Assembly (NCBI GenBank): GCA_934650975.1
Contig: CAKUFW010000005.1
Span: 1 to 51,344, forward strand
Source of the DNA: an uncultured Collinsella sp.
GTDB taxonomy: Bacteria; Actinomycetota; Coriobacteriia; Coriobacteriales; Coriobacteriaceae
Length of the DNA stretch: 51,344 bases
Direction: 5' to 3'
Shown piece after piece: positions 33,411 to 41,876 of this stretch. The translations under genes were made by a program, and so were the position numbers. Within the stretch, counting starts at the first letter, position 1; each line of letters starts with the position of its first letter. The notes beneath the pieces are model-generated. The model was given only the letters and a program-made list of their open reading frames with translations. It was not told where the DNA came from and ran no database searches.

Positions 33411-34325
33411 CTAGTGGGAGGCCTCGTCGTCGAGCGCGCGCTTGATGCGGTCGCCCTCGGCAAGGAGATTCTCCAGATAGCGCTGGTCGCGGTCCTTAAG
33501 GGCGCGGCTGTAGGCGCCGAGCGATTCGATCAGATGGTCGATCTCGAAGGCGAGCGCGTCGGCGTCGTCGATCATGAGCTCGGACCACATCTGCGGATTG
33601 AGATGCGCCACGCGGGTGAGGTCACGGTAGCTGCCGGCCGAAAAGCCGTGGTGGACCTGGGCGGTCGGGCTCTTTACATAGGCGTTGGAGACGACGTGCG
33701 CAAGCTGGCTCGTAAAGGCGATGACGCGGTCGTGCTCGGCGGCGCTCGTTACGCTGAACTTGCCAAAGCCCAAGGGTCGCACCATCTCGCGCACCTGGCC
33801 CAAAAGCTCCAGCTTAAGTGCGTCGTCCACCGCAGGCGGTACAAGCACGAGCGGTGCGCCCTGGAACAGGTCGTCGCGGGAGTGCGCGTAGCCCGAGAAC
33901 TGCGTGCCCGCCATGGGGTGCGCGCCCACAAAGTAAAAGCCGTGCTCGCGGGCGAGCTCAAAGGCGCGCTCGCACACGATGCCCTTGACGCCCACGGTGT
34001 CGATCACCACGGGGCCCATGATGGCCTCGGTATCGGTGGCGTCGGCGAGCGCTTGGGCGTGCGCTTCGAGCCACTCTATGCAGGCTTCGGGATAGCATGC
34101 CAGGACGATGATGTCGCACTCGCCGAGCGTCTCGTCGTTGAGTTCGCCGGCGACGGTGCCCATGCTGGCGGCCGTCATGACGTCGTCGTCGGGGTCCCAG
34201 GCCAGCACGCGGACGCCCGCCTGCGCATAGCCGCGGGCAAAGCTGCCGCCGATCAGTCCCAGGCCCACGATGCCGGCACACTTGGGGCCGCCCTGGTTAA
34301 CGCGTGCGTTTCTCACCGTACCCAT
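33411..34325 (-). CDS. tyrA: Prephenate dehydrogenase
   Basis: This 304-residue protein oxidatively decarboxylates prephenate to 4-hydroxyphenylpyruvate, the tyrosine branch. The N-terminal dinucleotide fold reads CAGIVGLGLIGGSFARGYAQAG; VGAHPMAGTQFSGYAHSR and the HDRVIAFTSQLAHVVSNAYV helix with the catalytic histidine region follow. The C-terminus is short and I see no ACT domain. AGGAG, which overlaps the end of the DAHP synthase gene (AGGAGTAG), lies 6 bases before the ATG, so the two genes are translationally linked. A cyclohexadienyl or arogenate dehydrogenase activity cannot be excluded from sequence. Confidence 0.93.
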   Translation of the reverse strand: MGTVRNARVNQGGPKCAGIVGLGLIGGSFARGYAQAGVRVLAWDPDDDVMTAASMGTVAGELNDETLGECDIIVLACYPEACIEWLEAHAQALADATDTEAIMGPVVIDTVGVKGIVCERAFELAREHGFYFVGAHPMAGTQFSGYAHSRDDLFQGAPLVLVPPAVDDALKLELLGQVREMVRPLGFGKFSVTSAAEHDRVIAFTSQLAHVVSNAYVKSPTAQVHHGFSAGSYRDLTRVAHLNPQMWSELMIDDADALAFEIDHLIESLGAYSRALKDRDQRYLENLLAEGDRIKRALDDEASH

Positions 34326-34328
34326 GGG

Positions 34329-35354
34329 CTACTCCTGAACGGTCTCTTGGCAGACGACCTCGCGGATGGCGCGGATGCGGCGCATGGTGTCGTCGAACTG
34401 GTCGGGGGTGAGCGCCTGGGCGCCGTCGGACCAAGCGTGGCTCGGGTCGTCGTGGACCTCGATCTCCAGACCGTTGGCACCGCAAGCGGTCGCCGCGAGT
34501 GCCATGGGCTCAACGTAGCGGGTGTAGCCGGTGGCGTGGCTGGGGTCTGCGACGACAGGCAGGTGCGACAGGTGGTGCAGTACCGGCACGGCGTTGAGGT
34601 CGAAGGTGTTGCGGGTGCGGGTCTCGAAGGTGCGGATGCCGCGCTCGCACAGGATGACGTTGTCGTTGCCCTCGCTCATGATGTACTCGGCGGCCATGAG
34701 CAGCTCGTCGACGGTGCCGGACATACCGCGCTTGAGCAGGATCGGGGTCTGCGTCTTGCCGACCTCCTTGAGCAGGGGGAAGTTCTGGGCGTTGCGGGCG
34801 CCGATCTGCATGACGTCGATCTTCTTGTCCAGGAAGACCTGCACGTCGCGCGGATCCATGATCTCGGTGACGATCGGCATGTCGAGCTCGGCCGATGCCT
34901 CGCACAGCAGGTCCAGGCCGGCGGGACCCATGCCCTGGTAGGCGTACGGGGAGGTGCGGGGCTTGTAGGCGCCACCGCGCAGCATCGTGGCTCCGGCGGC
35001 CTTTACGCGGCGGGCGATGCGGATGAGGTTCTCGCCCTCGACGGAGCAGGGGCCGGCGATGACCTGGAACTGGTCGCCGCCGATCTTGACACCGTGGCCG
35101 CAGTCGATGACGGAGTCCTCGGGATGGAACTTGCGGTTGGCGCGCTTGAACGGCTCGGAGACGCGCTGCACGCGCTCGACGACGTCCATGGATTCGAGCA
35201 GGAACGGGTCGATCTTGGTCGTGTCGCCCACCAGGCCAATGATGGTCTCGTTCTCGCCGCGCGAGACGTCGGTCTTCAGGCCCTTCTTTTCAATCCAGCT
35301 GACGATGTGGCTGACGGCCTCGTCGCTGGCGCTCTGCTTTAAAATTGCAATCAT
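34329..35354 (-). CDS. aroF: 3-deoxy-7-phosphoheptulonate synthase (DAHP synthase, type I beta)
   Basis: This 341-residue protein condenses phosphoenolpyruvate and erythrose-4-phosphate, the entry reaction of the shikimate pathway. The ATG at 35,354 has GAGAGG upstream; the frame is open to 35,426, but the extra part crosses a terminator-like hairpin. Residues 1-75 form the small ferredoxin-like N-terminal domain of the beta subfamily (MIAILKQSASDEAVSHIVSW), which in relatives senses Phe, Tyr or is fused to chorismate mutase; no mutase is fused here. The catalytic barrel shows VIAGPCSVEGENLI, GGAYKPRTSPYAYQG, QIGARNAQNFPLL, LLKRGM and DPSHATGY. It is the first gene of the leftward operon aroF-tyrA-aroB-aroA-aroC-pheA-aroE/K-aroQ. 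Confidence 0.95.
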   Translation of the reverse strand: MIAILKQSASDEAVSHIVSWIEKKGLKTDVSRGENETIIGLVGDTTKIDPFLLESMDVVERVQRVSEPFKRANRKFHPEDSVIDCGHGVKIGGDQFQVIAGPCSVEGENLIRIARRVKAAGATMLRGGAYKPRTSPYAYQGMGPAGLDLLCEASAELDMPIVTEIMDPRDVQVFLDKKIDVMQIGARNAQNFPLLKEVGKTQTPILLKRGMSGTVDELLMAAEYIMSEGNDNVILCERGIRTFETRTRNTFDLNAVPVLHHLSHLPVVADPSHATGYTRYVEPMALAATACGANGLEIEVHDDPSHAWSDGAQALTPDQFDDTMRRIRAIREVVCQETVQE

Positions 35355-35386
35355 GGTGTGCCTCTCACCTCGATGGATAGCCCTTG

Positions 35387-35412
35387 CAAAAACGGCCCGC
35401 ATCGCGAGCCGT
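35387..35412 (-). promoter_or_regulatory. Terminator-like hairpin in the aroF leader (possible attenuator)
   Basis: On the - strand ACGGCTCGC-GAT-GCGGGCCGT forms a 9-bp stem with one wobble pair and is directly followed by TTTTT, 33 bases before the aroF start. It can only act on a transcript that begins further upstream. Candidate - strand -10 boxes are TATAAA (35,437-35,432) and TATAAT (35,418-35,413); the second would start inside the hairpin. I see no leader peptide rich in aromatic codons. It may be an attenuator of the aromatic operon or the terminator of something from the tRNA side. Confidence 0.45.
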
Positions 35413-35516
35413 ATTATATGGTGCATGAGAGTTTATACTATCTGACTCACTTTTGCCGCCTAAAGCGCGCCGTCGCGGTGCGTCTTCCTCGGAATTGCAA
35501 AGCTTTTTCTTTTATT

Positions 35517-35546
35517 TTGATAGCCCATGGCGCACTTGGGTATAAT
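35517..35546 (+). promoter_or_regulatory. Promoter of tRNA-Arg
   Basis: TTGATA (35,517-35,522), an 18-base spacer and a perfect TATAAT (35,541-35,546) lie directly before the tRNA. The predicted start is about 5 bases before the mature tRNA 5' end. It is the best sigma-70-type promoter in the window. Confidence 0.85.
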
Positions 35547-35557
35547 GCATTCCGTTC

Positions 35558-35634
35558 GCCCTATTAGCTCAGGGGATTAGAGCGTCTGCCTCCGGAGCAG
35601 AAGGCCGTTGGTTCGAATCCAACATGGGGCACCA
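35558..35634 (+). tRNA. tRNA-Arg (anticodon CCG)
   Basis: This is a complete cloverleaf of 77 bases with encoded CCA. The acceptor arms GCCCTAT and ATGGGGC pair with one G-U. The D-arm region reads GCTCAGGGGATTAGAGC. The anticodon stem TCTGC/GCAGA encloses CTCCGGA, giving anticodon CCG, which reads CGG arginine codons. The T-arm contains GGTTCGAATCC. A strong promoter lies upstream and a terminator follows within 15 bases, so it forms its own transcription unit. The gene is divergent from the aromatic operon. Confidence 0.97.
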
Positions 35635-35645
35635 TCGAACGTAAG

Positions 35646-35680
35646 ACCGTCCGAACCTCGCATGGTCCGGGCGGTTTTTC
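35646..35680 (+). terminator. Intrinsic terminator of tRNA-Arg
   Basis: ACCGTCCG (35,646-35,653) pairs with CGGGCGGT (35,668-35,675) in an 8-bp stem with one wobble pair, followed by TTTTCTT. It begins 12 bases after the CCA end of the tRNA. Confidence 0.85.
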
Positions 35681-35710
35681 TTATACCGACGCGACGTGAT
35701 GGGACGTGGT

Positions 35711-38434
35711 ATGGCAGCAACGGATATCGAGCGCGGACTCTCGACCGCCGAGGTCGAGGAGCGCATCGCCGCCGGTAAGATCAACCGCAACATGGAGCTC
35801 AAGACCAAGTCGGTCCGCGAGCTCATCATCGAAAACCTCTGCACGCTGTTCAATTTAATCAACGTGGTCTTGGCGATTCTGGTCCTGTTGACGGGGTCGT
35901 TTAAGAACCTGACGTTCTTGTTCGTGGTGTTTTTGAACACCGCCATCGGCGTCATCCAGTCCATGCGCTCCAAAAAGATGGTCGATAAGCTTACGCTGCT
36001 CACCTCTAAGAAGGCCATTGCGGTGCGCGACGGCGCCGAGGTGGAGCTCGACCTGGACCAGATCGTGCTCGACGACATCATTCGCTTGGGGCGCGGCGAC
36101 CAGATTCCCGCCGACGCCGTGGTGGTGTCGGGCGAGGCGCTCGTTAACGAGAGCCTGCTGACAGGCGAGAGCGATCTCATCAAAAAGCAGCCCGGCTCCG
36201 AACTCATGAGCGGCAGCTTTATCGACTCGGGCCTGCTGCGTGCCCGCGTGATCCATGTCGGCGCCGATAACTACGTGGCAAAGATCAACAACGAGGCCAA
36301 GTACGTCAAAAAGGTCAATTCCGAGATCATGAACGCGCTCAACGCCATCGTGCGGTTCGCGAGCATCATCATGATTCCGCTTGGTCTGGCTCTCTTTACC
36401 TCGAGTGTGAGCGAGCTATGGGATGCCGCGGGAACCCCGGGTGATAGCGCGCTTTCCTGGTGCTTCTCCGAGCTGCTGGCCGGTCGTGTGCCTTCTTCGG
36501 CGCTGCTGTCCACGGTGGGTGCCCTGCTGGGCATGATTCCGCAGGGCCTGGTGCTGCTGACCTCGTCGGTGCTCGCGATTGCCACGGTGCGCCTGGCACG
36601 TCGCAAGGTGCTGGCGCAGCAGCTCTACTGCATCGAGACGCTCGCGCGCGTCGATGTGTTGTGCCTGGACAAGACGGGCACCATTACCTCGGGCCGTATG
36701 GAGGTCGAGGGCACCTATCCGCTGCCTGTTGAGGGTGTTGGCTTTGGCGCGGACTCGGACGAGGCAGCTGTTCCCGTCGAGACCACGGTGCTCGACTTTG
36801 CGCTCGCCAACGTGGCGCGTGCGACCTCGGCAGATGCCAACGAGACCTGCCAGGCGCTGCTCAACTACTACGCCGATCGTCCGGTCGAGGTGTCCGAGCC
36901 GCTGTCGGTTATTCCGTTCTCGTCGTCCAAAAAGTGGAGTGGCGCTTCGTTTGCGCAGGGCTCCTATGTGATGGGCGCGGCGCAGTTTGTGCTCTCCGTT
37001 CGCGCATTTGCGCAGGTCGAGAATCGTGTGGCCGAGCTCGCCGATACCTGCCGCGTGCTTGTGGTGGCTCGCGTGGACGGCTTTACGCCCGACGGCGATA
37101 TGGTGGGCGAGGCCGAGCCCGTGGGCTTTGTGACCATCCGCGACGAGATTCGTACTTCGGCGGCCGAGACCATCGGCTACTTTAACGAGCAGGGCGTGAC
37201 CCTTAACGTGATCAGCGGCGATGACCCCCGCACGGTGTCTTCGATTGCGCGCGTGGTGGGCGTGCCGGGCGCCGATGCTTACGTGGACGCCACGACCCTC
37301 GATACGCCGTCCAAGCTCGATGCGGCGGTGGACCGCTACCATGTCTTTGGTCGCGTAACCCCGCAGCAGAAGCGCGAGCTCGTGCAGGCGCTCAAGCGCC
37401 GCGGGCACACCGTGGCCATGACGGGCGACGGCGTCAACGACGTGCTGGCGCTCAAGGAGGCCGACTGCTCCGTGGCCATGGCCGCCGGCTCCGACGCCGC
37501 GCGCAACGTGGCCGAGATCGTGCTCGTCGACAACGACTTTGCCTCGATGCCCGCCGTGGTGGCCGAGGGCCGTCGTTCTATCAATAACCTGCAGCGCTCT
37601 GCCGCGCTCTTTCTGACCAAGACGCTTTTCTCGATGGGCCTGGCGGCGCTGTGCATCGCCCTGCCGCCGTATCCCTTTGAGCCCATTCAGATGACGCTCA
37701 TCAACTTCTTCTGCATCGGCGCGCCGGGCTTTGTGCTGGGCCTGGAGCCCAACAACGCCCGCGTGAAGGGGTCGTTCTTGACCAACGTGCTTAAGCGTGC
37801 GCTGCCGGCGTCGATTGCGGTCATTTTGGCCGCGGCGCTCGATATCTTTGTGGCGCGCGTATTTGGCTTTAGCCAGCTTACGCTTTCGACCATGTGCCTG
37901 CTCACGTCGTGCGCGGCGAGTGTCAGCCTGATCTGGCGCATCTCGCAGCCGCTCACGCCCTTGCGCGTGGTGCTTTTCGTGTTTGTCGTCGCCGGCATCC
38001 TGACGGGCGTTATCGGGTTCCCGGAGCTGCTGTCGATCGCCAACCTGTCGATGGGCCAGATTGTCATCTTGGCGGTTATCGTCGTCTTTACCTGCGCGGT
38101 GTTCTTTAAGCTTGCAACGATGATGGACTCGCTTAAGCCCCGTCGCCGTCATGTGGCCACCGGCTTTGGCCGTGGCGTGCGCGTTCGCCTGGGTCGCGGT
38201 GGCGGCAAGGTGAGCTCGACGGGATCGACCGCCGAGCGTTTTGCCAAGCGCGTTGCCGCCGATATGGCGCAGCGCCGTGAGGCGCGCACTGTCCGCGAGG
38301 CCGAGGCCCGTGCACTTGAGGGCGTGGCCCAGACCCAGCCCAAGAAAAAGAAGAGCGCCGGCGCCAAGCGCTCCCGCGTGACCAAATCGCCCCAGGGCAT
38401 TAAGGTCTCGATGCCTAGCAAGAAGAAAAAGTAA
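35711..38434 (+). CDS. Cation-transporting P-type ATPase, CtpE-like
   Basis: This 907-residue membrane pump has all P-type ATPase motifs: the TGES loop at residues 151-154 (actuator domain), the phosphorylated aspartate D320 in LDKTGTITSG, and TGDGVNDVLALKEADCSVAMA near residue 570 in the hinge. Two membrane helices precede the actuator, two follow it, and about six close the protein. The N-terminus GLSTAEVEERIAAGKINRN resembles CtpE of mycobacteria, which takes up calcium; no heavy-metal CxxC domain or CPx motif is present. The C-terminal 70 residues are a Lys/Arg-rich tail ending in SMPSKKKK. ATG 35,711 has GGGA 6 bases upstream; GTG 35,696 and ATG 35,699 are alternatives. Ion specificity is inference. 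Confidence 0.9.
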   Translation: MAATDIERGLSTAEVEERIAAGKINRNMELKTKSVRELIIENLCTLFNLINVVLAILVLLTGSFKNLTFLFVVFLNTAIGVIQSMRSKKMVDKLTLLTSKKAIAVRDGAEVELDLDQIVLDDIIRLGRGDQIPADAVVVSGEALVNESLLTGESDLIKKQPGSELMSGSFIDSGLLRARVIHVGADNYVAKINNEAKYVKKVNSEIMNALNAIVRFASIIMIPLGLALFTSSVSELWDAAGTPGDSALSWCFSELLAGRVPSSALLSTVGALLGMIPQGLVLLTSSVLAIATVRLARRKVLAQQLYCIETLARVDVLCLDKTGTITSGRMEVEGTYPLPVEGVGFGADSDEAAVPVETTVLDFALANVARATSADANETCQALLNYYADRPVEVSEPLSVIPFSSSKKWSGASFAQGSYVMGAAQFVLSVRAFAQVENRVAELADTCRVLVVARVDGFTPDGDMVGEAEPVGFVTIRDEIRTSAAETIGYFNEQGVTLNVISGDDPRTVSSIARVVGVPGADAYVDATTLDTPSKLDAAVDRYHVFGRVTPQQKRELVQALKRRGHTVAMTGDGVNDVLALKEADCSVAMAAGSDAARNVAEIVLVDNDFASMPAVVAEGRRSINNLQRSAALFLTKTLFSMGLAALCIALPPYPFEPIQMTLINFFCIGAPGFVLGLEPNNARVKGSFLTNVLKRALPASIAVILAAALDIFVARVFGFSQLTLSTMCLLTSCAASVSLIWRISQPLTPLRVVLFVFVVAGILTGVIGFPELLSIANLSMGQIVILAVIVVFTCAVFFKLATMMDSLKPRRRHVATGFGRGVRVRLGRGGGKVSSTGSTAERFAKRVAADMAQRREARTVREAEARALEGVAQTQPKKKKSAGAKRSRVTKSPQGIKVSMPSKKKK

Positions 38435-38447
38435 CTACACCTCAGAG

Positions 38448-38557
38448 GGTAGCTAATTTGGGACGGGGCTTTTTTAGCTGCCCTAGCTGATGACGCGATC
38501 GATTTGGCTAATTGGCGGCCAAGGCAGCTAAAAAAGCCCCGTCCCAAATTAGCTACC
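38448..38557. repeat. Long-armed palindromic repeat, copy 2
   Basis: Perfect 35-bp arms (38,448-38,482 and 38,523-38,557) flank a 40-base spacer. The arm shares TAATTTGGGACGGGGCT and TTTTAGCT with copy 1 at 29,714-29,841, with a few substitutions; the spacers are unrelated. It lies 14 bases after the stop of the P-type ATPase gene. The run of six T inside the first arm may let it act as terminator. Confidence 0.9.
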
Positions 38558-38651
38558 TTAGCGATGTTGAATTGGTGCCTTGCGCTTGTGGGGCCGTGTC
38601 GATGTTATGCTCTAACCTCAATTGTTTGAATTGCTTCGGAAAGAGGATGCC

Positions 38652-39806
38652 GTGATCTGCCCGCATTGCCTAAAGACCATCGAGGACGGCGCCTCGTTCT
38701 GCCCCTATTGCAACGCATATGTTGGTCCGGGCGATGGCCCCGAGCATACCGAGTTCGTGTTCTGCGACGGCTGCGGCGCCCGTCTGTCCCCGCGTGACCG
38801 GACCTGTCCCAAGTGTGGACGCCCCGCGCCAGGCATCCTTTCCGAGGACGCGGCCGCATCCGACCTGGCCGCAGGACGCACGGCCGGCTTTCCGCGCCTG
38901 ACGCAGGAGCAGATCGATACCGAGGTGCCCCACGCGCCCGCATCTGCCGCCGCGGTGCTCTCCGACGCAGCCGACCCCAACGAGACCTGCGTTCTGCCTG
39001 CCTTCGATAAGGACTTTGGCATCCCCAAGGTCGATATCCCCACGCCGGTGTCCCTGCGCGATGATGCCCAGCCCAAAAAGCAAAAGCCCAAGCGCAAGAT
39101 CCACCCCGACGAGGATGCCTATCACAAGCACAAGCGCCATATCCCCAAACCGCTCATCGTCATCGCGGTGCTCGCCGCCGTGTGCGGTGGTGCCTATTGG
39201 TTTGTAACTGCCGATCCCATGGGCGTCATGCCCGGCTTCTACGACCAGTTTGGCCAGGCCGCCAAGACCGCCTTCCCGTCGCGCCAAAAGGGCGAGGCCA
39301 CCGAGAAAGAGTCCAAGCAAGAGGATACGTCCGAGGTCGTTCAGGAGGAGATCGTCTTAACCGACGACCAGCTCTACACCAGGCTCGACGGCCTGTACCA
39401 GACCATCGTGTCGTACAGCGACGAGGATCAGATCGGCGAGGTCATCGATTCGTTTAATAACGGCTATCTGCGTACACCGCTCTCCACCCGCCAGGAGCTG
39501 TCGCAGAGCGCCTATGCCCTGCGCGACCAGATTAAAAAGACCCAGGATGAGCTCAACAACCTCAAGGTTCAGGACGACACGCTCTATGCGGAGGACATCG
39601 ATCATCTAAAGCAGCTTGCCCAGTGGATGTACGAGCGTGTCGACGTGATCTGCCAGAGCTGGGATATCTCGCTGTCTATTCCCGACGGTGAGTCGCTGAG
39701 CGCCCGTCAGAGCGAGATCCTGGCGCCCATCGCACAGGGCGGCAACAGCGCGCTTAACCAGTACGACGCCAACGTGAGCGCATGGAGGCCGCAGCAGCGT
39801 TCGTAA
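38652..39806 (+). CDS. Zinc-ribbon membrane protein, function unknown
   Basis: This protein has 384 residues if GTG 38,652 is used, which has AAGAGG 5 bases upstream; a TTG at 38,622 is in frame without such a site. Two zinc ribbons open the protein: CPHCLKTIEDGASFCPYC at residues 3-20 and CDGCGARLSPRDRTCPKC near residues 38-55. A disordered acidic/Pro stretch follows, then one membrane helix (PLIVIAVLAAVCGGAYWFV, about 167-185) and an external part with a Lys/Glu-rich linker and helices. Proteins of this layout in actinobacteria and firmicutes are unassigned; a role at the envelope is likely given the single helix. It stands alone between the ATPase and the cyclophilin gene. Confidence 0.75.
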   Translation: MICPHCLKTIEDGASFCPYCNAYVGPGDGPEHTEFVFCDGCGARLSPRDRTCPKCGRPAPGILSEDAAASDLAAGRTAGFPRLTQEQIDTEVPHAPASAAAVLSDAADPNETCVLPAFDKDFGIPKVDIPTPVSLRDDAQPKKQKPKRKIHPDEDAYHKHKRHIPKPLIVIAVLAAVCGGAYWFVTADPMGVMPGFYDQFGQAAKTAFPSRQKGEATEKESKQEDTSEVVQEEIVLTDDQLYTRLDGLYQTIVSYSDEDQIGEVIDSFNNGYLRTPLSTRQELSQSAYALRDQIKKTQDELNNLKVQDDTLYAEDIDHLKQLAQWMYERVDVICQSWDISLSIPDGESLSARQSEILAPIAQGGNSALNQYDANVSAWRPQQRS

Positions 39807-39842
39807 TTTGTTGCCCTCCGGCGGCATAACCTGCGTGCGCAA

Positions 39843-39872
39843 TTGATGGAAGCCCGTGCTTATTGCTACAAT
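39843..39872 (+). promoter_or_regulatory. Possible promoter of the cyclophilin gene
   Basis: TTGATG (39,843-39,848), an 18-base spacer and TACAAT (39,867-39,872) would give a start about 32 bases before the ATG at 39,912. Both boxes are near consensus. Confidence 0.45.
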
Positions 39873-39911
39873 TCGTACAAATATGCTTTAAACGCACGAG
39901 GAAGGAACCAC

Positions 39912-40454
39912 ATGTTTGGTTTTAAGAAAGAGCTCTATACGCCCGAGTACCAGCTCGTCGGTGACAAGTGCGCGGTGATCGAGACGTCGAAGGGCACCAT
40001 CAAGGTCAAGTTTGACGGTGAGGGCGCCCCCATCCATGTGGCGAACTTCTGCGAGCTTTCCACAATGGGCTTCTATGACGGCCTTAAGTTCCATCGCTAT
40101 GTGCCCGGCTTTGTGATCCAGGGCGGCGACCCCAATACCCGCGATATGTCCGGCGCCGACGTTGCTGCCGGCCTTGAGGGTCCCGACGGCATGCCCGGTA
40201 CCGGCGGCCCCGGCTATTGCATCAAGGGCGAGTTTGCCACCAATCCGCGTAACAGCCATGTTGACGGCGCGCTTGCCATGGCCCGCTCCATGGATCCCGA
40301 TTCCGCGGGCTCGCAGTTCTACTTCTGCCTGGGTGCCCAGCACGACCTCGACTCCGGCTATACCGTCTTTGGCACCACGGTCGAGGGCCTCGACGTCATC
40401 TCGCAGCTGCGCGCCGGCGACGAGATCGTTCATGTCGAGATCGTTCACGAGTAA
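39912..40454 (+). CDS. Peptidyl-prolyl cis-trans isomerase, cyclophilin type
   Basis: This 180-residue protein begins at ATG 39,912 with GAGGAAGGAA upstream; the frame is open to 39,843, but that part includes the promoter-like region. The cyclophilin core is evident: IETSKGTIKVKFDGEGAPIHVANF, FYDGLKFHRYVPGFVIQGGDP with the catalytic Phe-His-Arg, GEFATNPRNSHVDGALAMARSMDPDSAGSQFYFCLG with the active-site Ala-Met-Ala and Gln-Phe-Tyr, and YTVFGTTVEGLDVI. There is no signal peptide, so it acts in the cytoplasm. It catalyses proline isomerisation during folding. The TPR gene follows after 11 bases and is probably co-transcribed. Confidence 0.95.
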   Translation: MFGFKKELYTPEYQLVGDKCAVIETSKGTIKVKFDGEGAPIHVANFCELSTMGFYDGLKFHRYVPGFVIQGGDPNTRDMSGADVAAGLEGPDGMPGTGGPGYCIKGEFATNPRNSHVDGALAMARSMDPDSAGSQFYFCLGAQHDLDSGYTVFGTTVEGLDVISQLRAGDEIVHVEIVHE

Positions 40455-40465
40455 AGGGGACTTCC

Positions 40466-41761
40466 TTGAATAGCCAGCTGATCCAACAGGGCCGCGCCGC
40501 TTATCGCGCGGGTGATTTTTCCGCTGCCGCCCAGATGCTCGGTGCGGCAAAGACTCCCAACGAGATTATGGGTGAGGCCGACCACCTGCGCGGCAATGCC
40601 CTGATGCACCTGGGCATGTACGCCGAGGCCGCCGAGGCCTACGCCGCTGCCCTCAACGACGGCACCTATGGCAAGCGCGGCGCTCTGCTCACCAACCGCG
40701 GCAAGGCGCTCGCAGCGGTGGGCGACTACACCACGGCTGCGCAGGCGTTCTCCGCAGCCACCCAGGATGCTTCCTACGCCACGCCTTTTAAGGCCTACCT
40801 GGGCCTGGGTAACGCTCTGTTCCAGTCGGGCGACTACGCCAACGCCGGCACCGCCTTCCGTCAGGCCGCCATCGACGGCGCCAACCCGGCTCCTGCCGCC
40901 GCCCTCGGCGATCTGGGCCGCTGCTTCATTAAGCTCGGTCGTCCCGCGGACGCCGTGGAGACCTATCGCACGGCTATTGACTTTGCCGGCCCGCGCGACG
41001 ATACGCGCGCCCTCAACGCCGGCATGGGCCAAGCGCTTTCCGCTGCCGGCCGACCCGCCGACGCGCTCGATGCCTTCAATGCCGCTACCGCCGACGGTAT
41101 CTATCAGCTCACACCCGAGCAGGCCGACGAGCTTGCCCGCGTGCACGACTCGCTCGCCGCGCTTTCGGCCCAGACGGCCATGTCTACGGCTCCGGCGCCC
41201 GCGATGGACGCTCCCGCCGTCGACCCGCTCGATCCTGCGGGTGCAACCGGTCAGTTTATGCCCGACCCCTCTGACACCGGCTTCTTTACGCTGTCCGAGT
41301 CCGAGATGGTCCAGCAGGACCGCAAGCAGGCCAAGGTTCGCCGTCGCCGTCGCCACACGGGTCTTAAGATCTTCCTGGTCCTGCTTCTGCTCATCGCGAT
41401 CGCTGCCGGCGGCCTGGGCTATGCCTATACACGCGGCATGGGCTATCCCTCGCAGGAGTCCGTCATCACCGACCTGTTCCAAGCTGCCGGTGACGGCGAT
41501 ACCGCCAAGGCCGAGTCCTGCCTGGCCTCGAGCCTGTCCGAGGACGCCAAGGCGATGATCATCTCCTCGATCCCGCAGGGCGCCACCGTCTCCATCGAAG
41601 GCATGGATCAGTCCATGACCGAGACCACCGCCAAGGTGAAGGCTTCGCTGTCCAAGGGCGGCGAGCAGGAGTACACCGTTAAATTCGTGCGCTCCGACAA
41701 CCATATCGGTTGGGCTGTCTCCTCGCTCGACATCGATTTCTCGGCCACTGACAACCAGTAG
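40466..41761 (+). CDS. Tetratricopeptide-repeat membrane protein
   Basis: This 431-residue protein starts at TTG 40,466, with AAAGGGGA upstream. Residues 1-225 contain about five to six TPR-like helix pairs with the pattern A..aL..G.Y..A...Y.. (for example GDYTTAAQAFSAATQ and GDYANAGTAFRQAAI). A low-complexity Pro/Ala linker follows, then a basic cluster RRRRRHTG and a membrane helix (about residues 303-323, FLVLLLLIAIAAGGLGYAY). The last 105 residues would lie outside and look like a small alpha/beta domain. Orientation is thus TPR inside, small domain outside. TPRs serve as protein-binding scaffolds; the partner is unknown. The following gene is mreB. Confidence 0.82.
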   Translation: MNSQLIQQGRAAYRAGDFSAAAQMLGAAKTPNEIMGEADHLRGNALMHLGMYAEAAEAYAAALNDGTYGKRGALLTNRGKALAAVGDYTTAAQAFSAATQDASYATPFKAYLGLGNALFQSGDYANAGTAFRQAAIDGANPAPAAALGDLGRCFIKLGRPADAVETYRTAIDFAGPRDDTRALNAGMGQALSAAGRPADALDAFNAATADGIYQLTPEQADELARVHDSLAALSAQTAMSTAPAPAMDAPAVDPLDPAGATGQFMPDPSDTGFFTLSESEMVQQDRKQAKVRRRRRHTGLKIFLVLLLLIAIAAGGLGYAYTRGMGYPSQESVITDLFQAAGDGDTAKAESCLASSLSEDAKAMIISSIPQGATVSIEGMDQSMTETTAKVKASLSKGGEQEYTVKFVRSDNHIGWAVSSLDIDFSATDNQ

Positions 41762-41783
41762 TGACCTTATGAGATTTGGCGCT

Positions 41784-41816
41784 GCCCGGTGCTTCACCGC
41801 AAGTGAGGTGCCGGGC
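41784..41816 (+). terminator. Hairpin between the TPR gene and mreB
   Basis: GCCCGGTGCTTCAC and GTGAGGTGCCGGGC form a 14-bp stem with several wobble pairs. The tail TTGCGCTAG is poor in T, so termination would be weak. It separates the cyclophilin-TPR unit from the mre operon. Confidence 0.5.
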
Positions 41817-41876
41817 TTGCGCTAGTATGATGGGCTAGTAGTTTTCCAGCAATCATCCAACACATCAGGAGTTGCG

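Noticed and set aside
32454..35342. 962-codon open frame on the + strand, opposite aroB, tyrA and aroF
   Set aside because: Same codon-position artefact of GC-rich genes; no ribosome-binding site and no recognisable domain.
36416..38152. 578-codon open frame on the - strand inside the P-type ATPase gene
   Set aside because: The + strand has complete P-type ATPase motifs over this interval; the antisense product is His/Arg/Gln-rich and unstructured.
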